Shown here piece after piece: positions 12,501 to 22,781 of a stretch of DNA of 64,000 nt. The stretch is taken from assembly GCA_004352715.1 (NCBI GenBank), contig SCFE01000010.1, forward strand, positions 2,489,196 to 2,553,195, written 5' to 3'. Position 1 is the first letter of the stretch. Each line of letters starts with the position of its first letter. The position numbers and the translations under genes are program-made. Below the pieces are notes generated by a model that made no database searches, was not told the origin of the DNA, and was given only the letters and a program-made list of their open reading frames with translations. Source of the stretch: Hofstenia miamia. Its lineage: Eukaryota; Xenacoelomorpha; Acoela.

Positions 12501-13575
12501 AAGGTATTGTTAAGCTTGAATATGCAATACCTTCTCCAGTAAATTACTAAATCTGTGTTTTATTGGAATTGGTCCTTAATTTTCTGCAAGAATGAAAAAA
12601 ATTGTTACTTTTTGTGAAAGTAATAAGTAATGATAACGAGTAATACATTAATGACTACTAAATAATTTTCAATATATTTCTTTTTTAAAGTGACGAACCT
12701 ACACTGCAAGGGTGTTACGTAGGATTTTTCACTATCTTCAGAAATACGCTTATGTATAAAAAATAGACTAATTATTCCAGAACCTAATCTAAGAGGTTAG
12801 CTACTTTATTTGTAAATGATTAAATCACTTATTTCATTCTGTTCTGAATTATTAGAGATTTACAATACAACTAAATAGCTAAGTTGTACTAAATGTTCCC
12901 TGATCTGAAGATCAGAGACTACTTGAATTCAAGAGCATAAACCTGACAATTCAAGCGCTAAAATAGCAGAATGATATACACAAAAATCAATGGCTTTGTA
13001 TATGATGAAAATCATTTTAATAACTCAGTTCTATAATGGGATATACTGAACGAAATCCCCACAGTGGTTTCCCACTATAGCAACTGACAAAAAAATTGAT
13101 TCTATTTCGAAGGTTGCAATCTAATGATACCTTTATGCAGGTTTCTTTGAACTGAACTTTAAAATAAGTTAGTTACATCCCTCAACGCTAATAATTATTT
13201 ACAATTTTCAGCATTGAAAAGCTTGTTGAATAATTTTTGTGGTTCTGTATTTTCTGCATTCATGCTATTTAGAGATCTGCCTTCTTGCGTTTAACTCACT
13301 AGACATCTTCTTTTTAATAAAATTTTCAACTAGAATGGAACATTGTCTAAATTGATTTTAAGTGTGTCCCAAAAATCCTACGAATATTTATTTTGACTGT
13401 CTAGATGATGCAGCTAACTTCTTTTGATTAAATTTTCTACTTGCTATGCATTTACAAAATAATTGAGAGTATCACGATTGAGTGATTGTTGTGAACCTTG
13501 CAAGAACAAATTCACTTAGGTTCTCAGAAGTCACTTTAGGTTGTATTTATTTATTCACATTGTCATATGAAATTT
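12501..13575. other. AT-rich stretch without recognisable genes
   Basis: Nothing recognised on either strand. Confidence 0.5.
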
Positions 13576-13579
13576 CAAG

Positions 13580-13621
<42 letters not shown>
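13580..13621. repeat. (AT)n microsatellite
   Basis: About 20 AT units; a shorter run follows at 13693-13707. Confidence 0.97.
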
Positions 13622-13623
<2 letters not shown>

Positions 13624-13715
13624 CTTTTTTATTTTTCTGTATACTACATTCAATTGCAGTTCCTATATCATATTTAATTTTATGAGACAGTCTATATATA
13701 TATATATAAATAAAC

Positions 13716-14173
13716 AAATATGGTGATTTTGAGTTTCCGTCAGTTAATCAAACGAAGTACTTGGGAATTACGGTAAATAAAGATATTACTTGGAATGAAC
13801 AGGTAGATGCGGTCACTAAAAAGGCTTTTAGGTGCATACTTAGCATGAAATTCTTTATAGAATTTCTAATGCCAGAAAGAAAATGGTTAATTTTTAAAAC
13901 ATACATTCTACCAATTTATTTGTATGCATCTGTAGTTTGGGTTCCGGGAATAACAAACAAAAACCGGAAGACGTTAAGAAAACCTATTAAACTATATGCA
14001 AAAATTGCTAAGTTAAATAAGTGTGAACTTATTTCGTGTATCAATGCAACTTTCAATGCAATGTTTAAGAAATATACAATGAAAGTGTATACTGATAAGT
14101 ATCACCCAATGAATGAAAGGATAAAGTTTTCAAGAAGCCAAACACGAACAAAGGTCATATTGGAGAAAATTCA
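13716..14173 (+). pseudogene. 5'-truncated LINE: RT C-terminal region
   Basis: The open frame begins right after a short AT run, with the typical post-palm motif KYLGITVNKDITW, and continues through AVTKKAFRCIL and ILPIYLYASVVWVPGI. These are the thumb and post-RT helices found in jockey/R1/I-like LINEs (Y-L-G-V ... P-I-x-x-Y-A-S-x-V-W). It lacks the endonuclease and the RT fingers and palm, so it is a classic 5' truncation. The frame stays open to about 14170, where the left LTR of the gypsy element begins. The element was therefore either interrupted by, or ended near, that insertion. Confidence 0.8.
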
Positions 14174-15661
14174 TGATACAAGGTANAACTGGAGTACACC
14201 TCTGAATGTTGCTGCGCTAATCTTCAAAGCATGGGTACAAAGAATCAACTCAAAACATTATTGAACTGGGAATGTGTGAGTGAGTGGAAGAAATCCATCT
14301 TAACCACAATGCTCATGGTTTGCGTCCTGTCATGGTCGACATGTTACATCATCACCCAGACCGCGGATGTGCCTAATAACGTGGTATAGTTTAGATACAA
14401 CTGCCTGCAGATTCCACCAAGTAGGGTAATGAGTACTTTCACTCTCTCTTTTCTATCGTAATTTGTAATACAGAGACAAACTTTATTAAAGCTCCAAGGT
14501 TAATACAATTATTCATTGCTAGTATTTAGATAGCATCTCGGAAAGTATCCTGAGGGAGCAAGTTGGGCACACTTGCCCAAAGCAGAGTCTTAAAGACAGT
14601 TCGCAGATTTCCCAACGGTTTGATTCCATTCCAAAATTGTCCACCATTCCATCGGCTGCTACTCAGCTCAACCTCACTGAAAGAGTTTTGTTATGTGTGC
14701 CTTACTTATGGTGTAATAAATACCAGCCACTATTCGACTTAATTCTCATTCTCAATTCGTAAAGATTCATTGTGTGAATATAATGAGCTCCCAACGGGAT
14801 ACTAACTGCAATTGCTTAGTAAAAAATAGTTAAAAATAATCAATATACAATTAAGGCAGTTTCCTACATAAAGTTAAAATAAAAACATTTATGCCAATAA
14901 GGGCTGACAAGTTAAACTGACACAACACTAGCTGCAAACAAATTAAAAAGGCTTCTACAAACTACAGCAGCTCTTAACCTACATATAATTAAAATATAAG
15001 CAACATGGTCTCTTATCCGTATCTTATAAGTCAACAATTTGGATCTAAAATAACGTTACTAATAAATATCACAATCATCCTTACAGTGGCCTCTCGCCTT
15101 TCAAGCTTTTATTACTTTATTTCACACAAGCAATTGGTAGAGAGCTAAGGGATAGAGAAAAACATTCCTATACCTAGCCTTAACCTATTTGTATGTAATT
15201 ATAAAGGCTGAAATTCATCTATGTTTTCCCTCCCACACAGCCTTTGATCACTACACAAACTCGCTTAGCTTCTCATCATTTAATAAATAACTACACTGAT
15301 AAAATAAGAGTAAACCACTAAATGGTAAATTTCCATCATCTTTACAGTGCTTTGGTTGTATTTATATAAAAATTAATAAATATGTTTACTGATCAAGCAA
15401 ATACCAGTCGCAATTCGATTTTTGATGTCCACGTAATTATCTTCTGTATGAACCAGTTATTAAGCTAAAATCAATGCAGAGCTTAATGTCCACATGTGTT
15501 TTGTCAAAAGTGTTGCGACCAATATTTGCTTTTACAGTTTTGGCAAAATCATTCAAATCTAATTTCTAATAAAATGATTCGAGTTTCTTAATTGAGTTTT
15601 ATGTTTTTATTTTCTTCTGATTTTTTGTTGAATCGATTCTTTTATTGGAGATTATGCTACA
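14174..15661 (-). repeat. 3' LTR of copy 1
   Basis: About 1.49 kb, matching 20593-21888 over its whole length with scattered differences. On the + strand it begins tgata and ends gattatgctaca, so in the element's sense it starts TGTAGCATAATC and ends TATCA (TG...CA). The left end holds about 9 extra bases and a single n (caaggtana) absent from the other LTR, so the exact boundary is uncertain. About 182 bp (15171-15352) are absent from the shared LTR. Confidence 0.85.
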
Positions 15662-16145
15662 TATATACCTCAGGTTGCATTGATTTGAGCGTTGCTCTCT
15701 TTCTGTGCACTAGTATGTCTGCCCATTTGATTAGGGTTCCCGCCTTTGTGTCTTCCAGGTTGTTTCCACGAATTCAACTTGCTTTGTGAGTTTGAGTACT
15801 GCTTCTTTTTCTGTTGCGACTGTGTCTGCATATCTTATGGTTGTTGCTGTTAGGAGTGAATCTGTAATTGTGGTTATTTGTTGTAGTTTGTTGATCTTCT
15901 TAGTGAATAGCGGGTAAAACTTTTTGTATAATTCCAATCCCCTTAGGCTGATCATTAGTGTCATGAGTACGTCAGTGCGACTTGTATGTGCTAGCTCTTC
16001 TTTTACATTGGTGTTGCGGTAGACAAATTTAAATACCAATAGAAGGCTTTTAGTGTTTTTACGTCTTTGTAGAAGAAGCTTATATTGTTTTGAATGTCTT
16101 TTTCATTTATTTGAGCAGGGTTGTTTTTGTCCATTCTTATCATCA
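15662..16145 (-). pseudogene. Remnant of ORF3 C-terminal region, copy 1
   Basis: The open frame at 15731-16039 matches the ORF3 tail of copy 2 (21835-22395), with shared words FKF, LKEELAHTS / VKEELAHTS, YPLFTKKIN and TATTIRYADTV. It ends at the deletion junction, so only the last part of the protein is left. Function unknown; it sits where some gypsy-like elements carry an extra ORF. Confidence 0.75.
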
Positions 16146-16156
16146 TTATTATTTCT
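16146..16156. other. Deletion junction with microhomology (copy 1)
   Basis: The 11-mer ttattatttct here also occurs in copy 2 at both edges of the missing segment: 22373-22383 in ORF3 and 26676-26686 between RNase H and integrase. Left of the junction the sequence follows the first copy-2 locus, right of it the second. Confidence 0.85.
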
Positions 16157-16700
16157 ATCCTTTGTGATTTCTTATTTTAACATTATCAGAGCTATTGCTT
16201 AGACTTTTTTGTCTACATTTATCTCTGGGAGTTGTTTGTATTCACTGTGTGGTAAGAATTGGAATTGAGTTTTTTGCCGTCTTTTTTCTTGAGGTCTCTC
16301 TGGTATTGGGGGAGTGATGTCCAGAAGTCTCATTACTATGCAGTGTGCCTTTTCTGTGTTTGATGGAGAATGTAAATTCATTTAGGTACTCAATCCATGA
16401 TGATATGATTGATGATTTGTCTCCCGAGAATTTCTTTAGCCATGCTAATCTGCTGTTGTTGGTTCTGAACCTGAATTCTTTTCCTATGAGGAAGTGTCTA
16501 AATTTTTTGATGCCATTGATTAGTGTGAGCATTTCGAGTTTTGTCAAGATATAGTTTTCTTTGCTAGGTTACAATTTTTGGCTGAAGAATTGTATCAGTA
16601 GTTCTTTCCCGTCTTTAAATTGTCCTAGTGTAGCTCCTATGGCGACTTTGCTGGCATCACAGTCTAATATAAATTGTTTTGTGTAGTCAGGTGTGTTTAG
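16157..16700 (-). pseudogene. RNase H region, copy 1
   Basis: Directly follows the RT in the same frame after a TAA at 16701-16703. The start contains LDCDASKVAIGATLGQF, the gypsy RNase H first-Asp motif (D-x-D-A-S). Further on come YILTKLEMLTLING (second-acid region) and FRFRTNNSRLAWL, where the usual T-D-H is N-N-S, followed by WIEYLNEFTFSIKHRKG. A second in-frame TAA lies near 16572, and a frameshift near 16330 splits the C-terminal end into two overlapping frames. The enzyme would degrade the RNA strand of the hybrid during reverse transcription. Inactive by its stops. Confidence 0.88.
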
Positions 16701-17804
16701 TTACAGTAATTTTGAGAGTTTGTTCTTGATGTTATCGAGTTCTTCTTGTTGTTTCCCTGTCCATTCAAAGGGGATTGACTTTTTCATTAGATTTGTCATG
16801 TTTGTGGTTTTTTCTGCTATGTTCAGTATGAAAGTACCGTAGTAGTTAAAAAATCCCATGACTCTTTGTAGGTCTTTCCTGGTGTTGGGTTTTTCAATGT
16901 TTTTTATCATGTCTCTTGCGTTGTTTTTTATGCTTATCTGTCCTTTTGAGATGATCCTTCCCAGGAATGTTACCTTTTCTTTAAGAATGTCACATTTGTT
17001 TCCATTTATTCTCAGTCCAGTGTTTTTGAGTATGTTTAGCATTCTATCAAGTTTATTTAGATGTTCTTCCACCGTATTGCTGGTTATTATGATGTCATCT
17101 ATGTATGCATTTATCCCATCTTTGATGGTGTGTTGTTTGTTTTTGAGTACTTTGGTTATGTATCGTTGAAATGTGGCTGGCGCATTGCATAGTCTGAAAG
17201 CCATATAGATCCATTCATAGAGTCTGTATGGTGTTATGAATGCTGTTTTCTCTATGTCTTGCAGTTCCATTTGTACCTGCCAGTATGCTTTACAGAGGTC
17301 TAATATGGTGAAATATTTGTGTTTGCTCACCTCATAGAGCATGTCTTCTATTCTCAGTAGTGGATATGAATCTTTTTTCGTGATTTCATTAAGTTTTCTG
17401 AAGTCTATACACAATCAATGTTTTGTTCCCTGTTTCACAAACACAGTGGGTGATGCATAAGGACTTTTGCTTGGACATATTATTTTGTTGTCTATAAGTT
17501 CATTTAGGATTTTGTTGTATTTGTCTTTTAGTTGTTCAGGTACTCTTTGCATGGGTAATTTGATTGGTTTGTCAGTCGTTGTTATGATTTTGTGAGTTTC
17601 TCTGACTGATTTGCCCATGCTGAATTTGCTGAAGTTGAATATTGTATTGTGTTTAATTAGTAGTTGCTGTAGTCTTTTCCTTTCATCTTCTTGTAGGTGT
17701 TCATAGTCTTCTTCTTTTATTTCAGGTATTTGTATTTCCTCTTTGGTATTCATCCCTGTGCCCTTTAGTTGGCTGTGAGGATTACTTGCTCCAATGGTGT
17801 TCAT
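16701..17804 (-). pseudogene. Reverse transcriptase, copy 1 (in-frame stop)
   Basis: A single frame from 17804 to 16701 with one internal TGA at 17415-17417. N-terminal part: linker, then LPMQRVPEQLKDKY, LNELIDNKIICPSKSPYASP and VFVKQGTKH up to the stop. After the stop come LCIDFRKLNEITKKDSYPL, the catalytic block FTILDLCKAYWQV, then FITPYRLYEWIYMAF, CNAPATFQRY, the catalytic box AYIDDIII (YIDD), FLGRIIS, and GFFNYYGTFI of the connection region. This is the typical Ty3/gypsy RT block order at full length. The TGA sits where the family normally has a residue just before the (C/I)-(V/I)-D-(F/Y)-R-x-L-N motif. It is followed without frameshift by RNase H. Confidence 0.93.
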
Positions 17805-17850
17805 TACTTTGCGTGTTCATCTGTGTGCCCTTCAGTCAGCATTGCAGATT
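17740..17850 (-). repeat. Two degenerate units of the element's KGH-DE repeat, upstream of RT
   Basis: The core tgtgcccttyag on the + strand recurs 67 bases apart (about 17757 and 17824), each preceded by cat. In translation it gives TKGHRDEYQ and TEGHTDEH in one frame. The same repeat forms a five-unit array downstream of integrase in copy 2 (24885-25200). Confidence 0.6.
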
Positions 17851-17910
17851 AATTACGCCATTGTTCTCTTCTAGGGGTTTCTAAATGCTTCTGATGTTTG
17901 TTGTGACATA

Positions 17911-18525
17911 TCATCCATAGATTTTTACTTTAGAGCAGTTGATGTTTATGTTTCTGTTTGTTGAATTGAGTATTGTTATTTTTCCCTCTCTGTTTTTAAT
18001 CAAGCATATACTTGATGGCATTGATATCCTTTTTGTATTTATTCCTGTTTGTTTGTGGAGCATGATTTCTGCCATGATTTTTCCTTCTGTTTTGATTGTG
18101 TGCATCTTCCAATGGTACAGTTGTAGCTTTATGTCTTCTGTAAGTTCGAATAGTATTTTCCTGTTTTCTTCTTCTTGTATTTCAATTTCTTCTTCTTTGA
18201 CTTTTATCATTTTGTTGCTGTAATTGGTGATGCATTTGTTTTTGGATAGGAAATCGTCTCCTAGTATGACTTTGTAAGGTAATAGATTGTTGTGAGTGTC
18301 AACAACTATTAGGTCTTGTTTGAAGGTGTTGTTCCTGATTCTCAATTGGGTTTTTTCTAGTGTGCCTTTTGTGTCAATATACTCACCCAAGGCATTGATT
18401 AATCTGGTGAGGGGTTTTTTGAGATTGTTTCTTTTGTATCCTAATCTTGTTGTGCATTCATCTGTTATTATTGATTTAACTGCACCTGTGTCTATAGTTG
18501 CCTTTACCATCATGCCATTCATCAC
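17911..18525 (-). pseudogene. Retropepsin-like aspartic protease, copy 1
   Basis: Contains the active-site motif ATIDTGAVKSII (D-T-G) near the start of the open frame and the second protease motif KVILGDDFL about 80 residues on. This is the usual arrangement for a retroelement protease that processes the polyprotein as a dimer. It lies between the CCHC knuckle and the RT. The open frame runs on for about 100 more residues rich in Lys, Glu and Ile with no clear domain, then stops. Its frame differs from that of the RT, so the original Pol frame is broken between 17911 and 17804. The protease segment itself is intact over the visible motifs, but without a joined reading frame I call it a pseudogene. 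Confidence 0.85.
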
Positions 18526-18699
18526 AACTGTAATTGTGTTTACGTTTTTGATATCTGTTACGATTAATAGTGGTGCTCTGTTTTTTCAAGATGGTGCTCC
18601 TAATAGTTTTCTGATTCTTTGGTAGTTTCCTCTTTGCTTTCTGAAATTAATTCATCTTCTGTTTCAAAAAGATCTTCATCATCATAATAGGCATTACCA

Positions 18700-18790
18700 T
18701 CTTCAATTATATTTATCTGTTTTTTACATTTATCTTTATGGTGGCCTTTTAGGCCACAGTTGAAACAATGTATGTTTTTTTTTTTAGTTT
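18700..18790 (-). pseudogene. Nucleocapsid CCHC zinc knuckle, copy 1
   Basis: The minus strand encodes CFNCGLKGHHKDKC, an exact C-x2-C-x4-H-x4-C knuckle, at about 18730-18775, just ahead of an acidic segment and the protease. It binds genomic RNA in the family. It is too short to appear as a separate long ORF and is out of frame with part of the neighbouring gag. Confidence 0.88.
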
Positions 18791-20371
18791 CTTTGTTTGG
18801 CCATCAGAGGTCTTGATTTTTATAATCTTTTCTCCTTTTTTCGTTTTGTTAGATCTATTTGGTTTTTTCTATGTTAAGTCTTTTGATTTCCAGCTAGTTG
18901 TGTTTGTATTTGGTTTATTTCATGAAGCTTTTTCATTTATCCTGGAATTGTTTTCTAACATGACTTGGATGTCTACCACTTTTTGTATCATTTTTTCAAG
19001 GCTGTTGATGAAATCAGATTTGATTTTGAATTGTTTGACTTTCTCTGGGAGACCTTTCATGATGTGGGAGAAGAGATTGTATTTAGAAAAGTGTCCTCCC
19101 CTTGAGCTAAGTGTGAGGAGTCTTTGGACTTGTGACATGTAGTTACGCTGAGTTTAGGATTAATCTGTACTGATTCTTAAAGCTCTCATTTTGATAGTAC
19201 TTGAGAAAGCCTCTGGTGAGTGCTTTGTAATTCATTTTTGTTTCAGTATCTTGTATTAAGTAATGCTGGTATGCTGCTCTGGATAGGTATAGCAGTAAAT
19301 GTGCAGCTGCAGCCATTTGGTTGTCTTTGTGTTCTTTCATGGTTAGCTCAAATAGTTGTAGCCATTCTTGGAATGTGAGGGAGTATGAGTCAATTTCTCC
19401 TGTAAAGGTTTTAAGTTGTGCTTTGCAATGTGTAGTCTCTTCAAAATTGAGTTGAGGAAGTATCAAGTTTTCGAATTTTGGTTTTTTCAGCATTTCTAAT
19501 TTTATTTGATTTGTCACTTGTTTGATGACGTCTTGAGTGAGTTCTCAGATTATCTTTTCCTTTTTGTATTCCTCTTCAGGGTTTAGTTTGTCTGGTTCAT
19601 TTGTTGTCTCTGGTTTGGCGCGAGTGCCCCTTTGTGGTGGGTTAACTCATTTTTGCTTTCTTTGGTGATGATTATTTGTGAGTTTGTATTGGATTTTTTG
19701 CGGGTTCTTTTTTCTTTGTTTTCCTGGAAAAGTTTGTTTAGCCTCACCTTATCTTTTAGGTGATCAATTTCGAATTGTTGCAATTCGTTTTCTTGTCTGA
19801 GTTGATCATTTTCCTTTTCAAGGTCTGAGTATAGTTTTTCCCATCTTGCATTTTGTTCCTTGATTTGGTGGTTTGTGTCCAATAGTCATTGAGTTAGGGT
19901 GTCGACCTGTATTTGGAAAAGGCTTTGCTGTTCATTGAGGCACTTGCTCATGTCTAATTTGAGCTCCAGTATAATTTGCCTTCTTTCATTTTTTGTTTCC
20001 TTGAAGCAATCTTTGAGGAGTTGGATCTCCTCTCTTAGGGCTATCTCTGTGTTTTTATTTTGGCGGAGGGTGCTGAGTATTTCGAGCGAATTAGGTGGTT
20101 GCTCCATGGGGATTGTTTGCATCTCCACATCTGTTGTCAGAGTAATTGGGGTGGATTGTTCAGGCTGCTCAGCGACCTCTGAGGTTCCAGGCGATTCAGT
20201 TGAGGTGTCTCTGTTGCAGGAATTTGTTTTTGTTTTTTCTTGCTGCCTTTTGTCATTATATCTGATGTAGCAGTGTAATCGAGCTGGTGCAGGAGTTATA
20301 GTTAGTGATGTTTGCCTCTCTGCTTGTGGGAAATGAGAGTCTTCTAGTGTTATAACAAGAAAAATTTTCAT
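18791..20371 (-). pseudogene. Gag (capsid region), copy 1, broken into four frames
   Basis: Open segments in element order: 20371-19886, 19882-19583, 19517-19143, 19138-18920. The first two share a frame and are separated by a TGA at 19886-19888. The second is a strong coiled coil (heptads around LEKENDQLRQENELQQFEI). The third has capsid features of Ty3/gypsy Gag: FTGEIDSYSLTFQEWLQLFE, then helices with LLLYLSRAAYQHY and FLKYYQ. The fourth continues them (SQVQRLLTL, GLPEKVKQFKIK) in another frame. The first segment, rich in Thr, Pro and Gln, resembles no domain I know. The true start codon is uncertain; 20371 is simply the first ATG of the frame. Confidence 0.8.
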
Positions 20372-20592
20372 TAGGTAGGTAGCTTATCCTTTTCAATTAG
20401 TATTCCTTAGTGAACCGTTTCTCAGATCACAACAGAACTAGTAGTAGAAGAACTGAGTAGTAACAATGATTTGGTAAATTCCATTGTAACAATTAGAAGT
20501 AATAAGAACAGTTCGAATTAATAAGTAACAATTAGAAGTAACAAGAACAGTATCCAGCAGTGGAAGAGTAGAGAAGGAATTAGCAGTAACCA
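20372..20592 (-). promoter_or_regulatory. 5' leader with candidate primer-binding site, copy 1
   Basis: Non-coding stretch between LTR and gag. Next to the LTR the + strand reads agcagtaacca, so in element sense a TGG begins immediately after the LTR's terminal CA. This is the classic position of a tRNA primer-binding site (3' CCA pairing). I cannot say which tRNA matches the following bases. The stretch also holds short repeats (attagaagtaa, three times). Confidence 0.6.
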
Positions 20593-21888
20593 TGATAACT
20601 GGAGTACACCTCTGAATGTTGCTGCGCTAATCTTCAAAGCATGGGTACAAAGAATCAACTCAAAACATTATTGAACTGGGAATGTGTGAGTGAGTGGAAG
20701 AAATCCATCTTAACCACAATGCTCATGGTTTGCGTCCTGTCATGGTCGACATGTTACATCATCACCCAGACCGCGGATGTGCCTAATAACGTGGTATAGT
20801 TTAGATACAACTGCCTGCAGATTCCACCAAGTAGGGTAATGAGTACTTTCACTCTCTCTTTTCTATCGTAATTTGTAATAACAGAGACAACTTTATTAAA
20901 GCTCCAAGGTTAATACAATTATTCATTGCTAGTATTTAGATAGCATCTCCGAAAGTATCCTGAGAGAGCAAGCTGTGCACACTTGCCCAAAGCAGAGTCT
21001 TAAAGACAGTTCGCAGATTTCTCAACGGTTTGATTTCATTCCAAAACTGTCCACCATTCCATCCGCTGCTACTCAGCTCAACCTCACTGAAAGAGTTTTG
21101 TTATGTGTGCCTTACTTATGGTGTAATAAATACCAGCCACTATTCGACTTAATTTTCATTCTCAATTCGTATAGATTCATTGTGTGAATATAATGAGCTC
21201 GCAACTGGATACTAACTGCCATTGCGTAGTTAAAAATAGTTAAAGCTAATCAATATACAATTACGGCAGTTTCCTACATATAGTTAAAATATACACATAT
21301 ATCGCAATAAGGGCTGACAAGTACAATTGACACAACACTAGCTGCAAACAAATTAAAAAGGCTTCTACAAACTACGGCAGCTCTTAACCTACATATATTT
21401 AAAATATAAACAACATGGTCTCTTATCGGTATATTTATAAGTCAACAATTTGGATCTAAAATAACGTTACTAATAAATATCACAATCATCCTTACAGTGG
21501 CCTCTCGCCTTTCAAGCGTTTATTACTATATGTCACACAAGCAATTGGTAGAGAGCTAAACGATAGAGAAAAACATTCCTATTTTGAATTTATATAAAAA
21601 TTAATAAATATGTTTACTGATCAAGCAAGTACCAGTCGCAATTCGATTTTTGATGTCCACGTAATTATCTTCTGCGTGAACCAGTTATTATGCTAAAATC
21701 AATGCGGAGCTTAATGTCCACATGCGTTTTGTCAAAAGTGTTGCGACTGATTTTTGCTTTTACAGTTTTGGCAAAATCATTAGAAGCTAATTTCTAATAA
21801 AATGATTCGAGTTTCTTAATTGAGTTTTATGTTTTTATTTTCTTCTGACTTTCGTTGAATCGATTCTTTTATTGGAGATTATGCTACA
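20593..21888 (-). repeat. Shared LTR between copy 1 and copy 2
   Basis: 1296 bp. On the + strand it starts tgataactggag directly after a cca and ends gattatgctaca directly before a pyrimidine tract, so in sense it is TG...CA and serves both as the 3' LTR of copy 2 and the 5' LTR of copy 1. It aligns with 14174-15661 throughout, with a few percent scattered differences and a deletion of about 182 bp. Confidence 0.88.
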
Positions 21889-22781
21889 CACCTCCCTCAG
21901 TTTGCGTTGATTTGAGTGTTGCTCTTTTCTGTGCACTAGTATGTCTGCCCATTTGATTAGGGTTTTTGACTTTGTGTCTTCCCAGGTTGTTTCCGCGAAT
22001 TCGACTTGCTTTGTGAGTTTGAGTACTCTTTCTTTTTCCATTGTGACTGTGTCTGCATATCTTATGGTTGTTGCTGTTAGGAGCAAATCTGTAATTGTGG
22101 TTATTTGTCATAATTCGTTGATCTTCTTAGTGAATAGCGGGTAAAACTTATTGTATAATTCCAATCCCTTTAGTCTGATCATTAGTGTCATGAGTGCGTC
22201 AGCGCAACTTGTATGTGCTAGCTCTTCTTTTAAATTGGTGTCGGGGTAGAAAAATTTGAATACCAACAGAAGGCTTTTAGTGTTTGCATGTCTTTGTAGA
22301 AGAAGCTTATATTGTTTTGAATGTCTTCTTCGTTTATTTGAGTGGGATCGTTTTTGTCCATTCTTATCATCGTTATTATTTCTATTTTTTTGCATACGTC
22401 ATAAAATCAGTACTGTTTGTTCCATATGTCTAACCAGACTAGGTTGTTGACTCCTGAGAATAATATCACCGTTTGTAAGGTTCTTTTTTCTATTTCGTTA
22501 TGCATTTCTTCCAGCTGTTCATGTTTTGTTTTTCCATCTGCATATAGATCATATGGTGTTACATGCACTTCGATGTAGATTCTTTCTTTGTTGTTTTCTG
22601 ATAGCATGATTGCTTTTGTCTTTTTATATGCATCAGAGTTTATTATGAGCTTTGCTTTTTCTTTAGTGTTCACATATGCCTTAAATTCGTGTGGAGGTAA
22701 CCTTTTGCGACCTTGAGATCTTTTGGTAGGCGCCATCTTGGTAGTAGCATTGGGATTGAAATCGTTTTTGGCAGTGTACAC
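21835..22781 (-). pseudogene. ORF3 C-terminal part, copy 2
   Basis: Three open segments: 22781-22407, 22395-22108, 22086-21835. The middle one starts with a very basic stretch (RSHSNKRRRHSKQYK) that could bind nucleic acid or act as a nuclear localisation signal. The last reads into the LTR. No transmembrane helix or signal peptide is visible, so although it sits where env lies in some gypsy-like elements it does not look like an envelope glycoprotein. I do not recognise the family. The tail is conserved in copy 1 (15731-16039). Confidence 0.5.
21891..21900 (-). promoter_or_regulatory. Polypurine tract of copy 2
   Basis: In element sense CTGAGGGAGG lies two bases before the LTR's TGTAGC. This is the expected plus-strand primer position. 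The matching site in copy 1 (15662-15675) is degraded to CTGAGGTATATA. Confidence 0.7.

Larger units (their letters stand above)
14174..21888 (-). mobile_element. Ty3/gypsy-like LTR retrotransposon, copy 1 (internally deleted)
   Basis: Minus-strand element. In its own direction: 5' LTR (21888-20593), a primer-binding-site-like tgg, gag, CCHC knuckle, aspartic protease, RT, RNase H, then a sudden jump to the tail of ORF3, and the 3' LTR (15661-14174). Integrase and most of ORF3 are missing through a deletion of about 4.3 kb (junction 16146-16156). The coding frames carry stops and frameshifts, so the copy is dead. Its 5' LTR doubles as the 3' LTR of copy 2. The RT-before-IN order and the YIDD box fit Ty3/gypsy. 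Confidence 0.92.
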
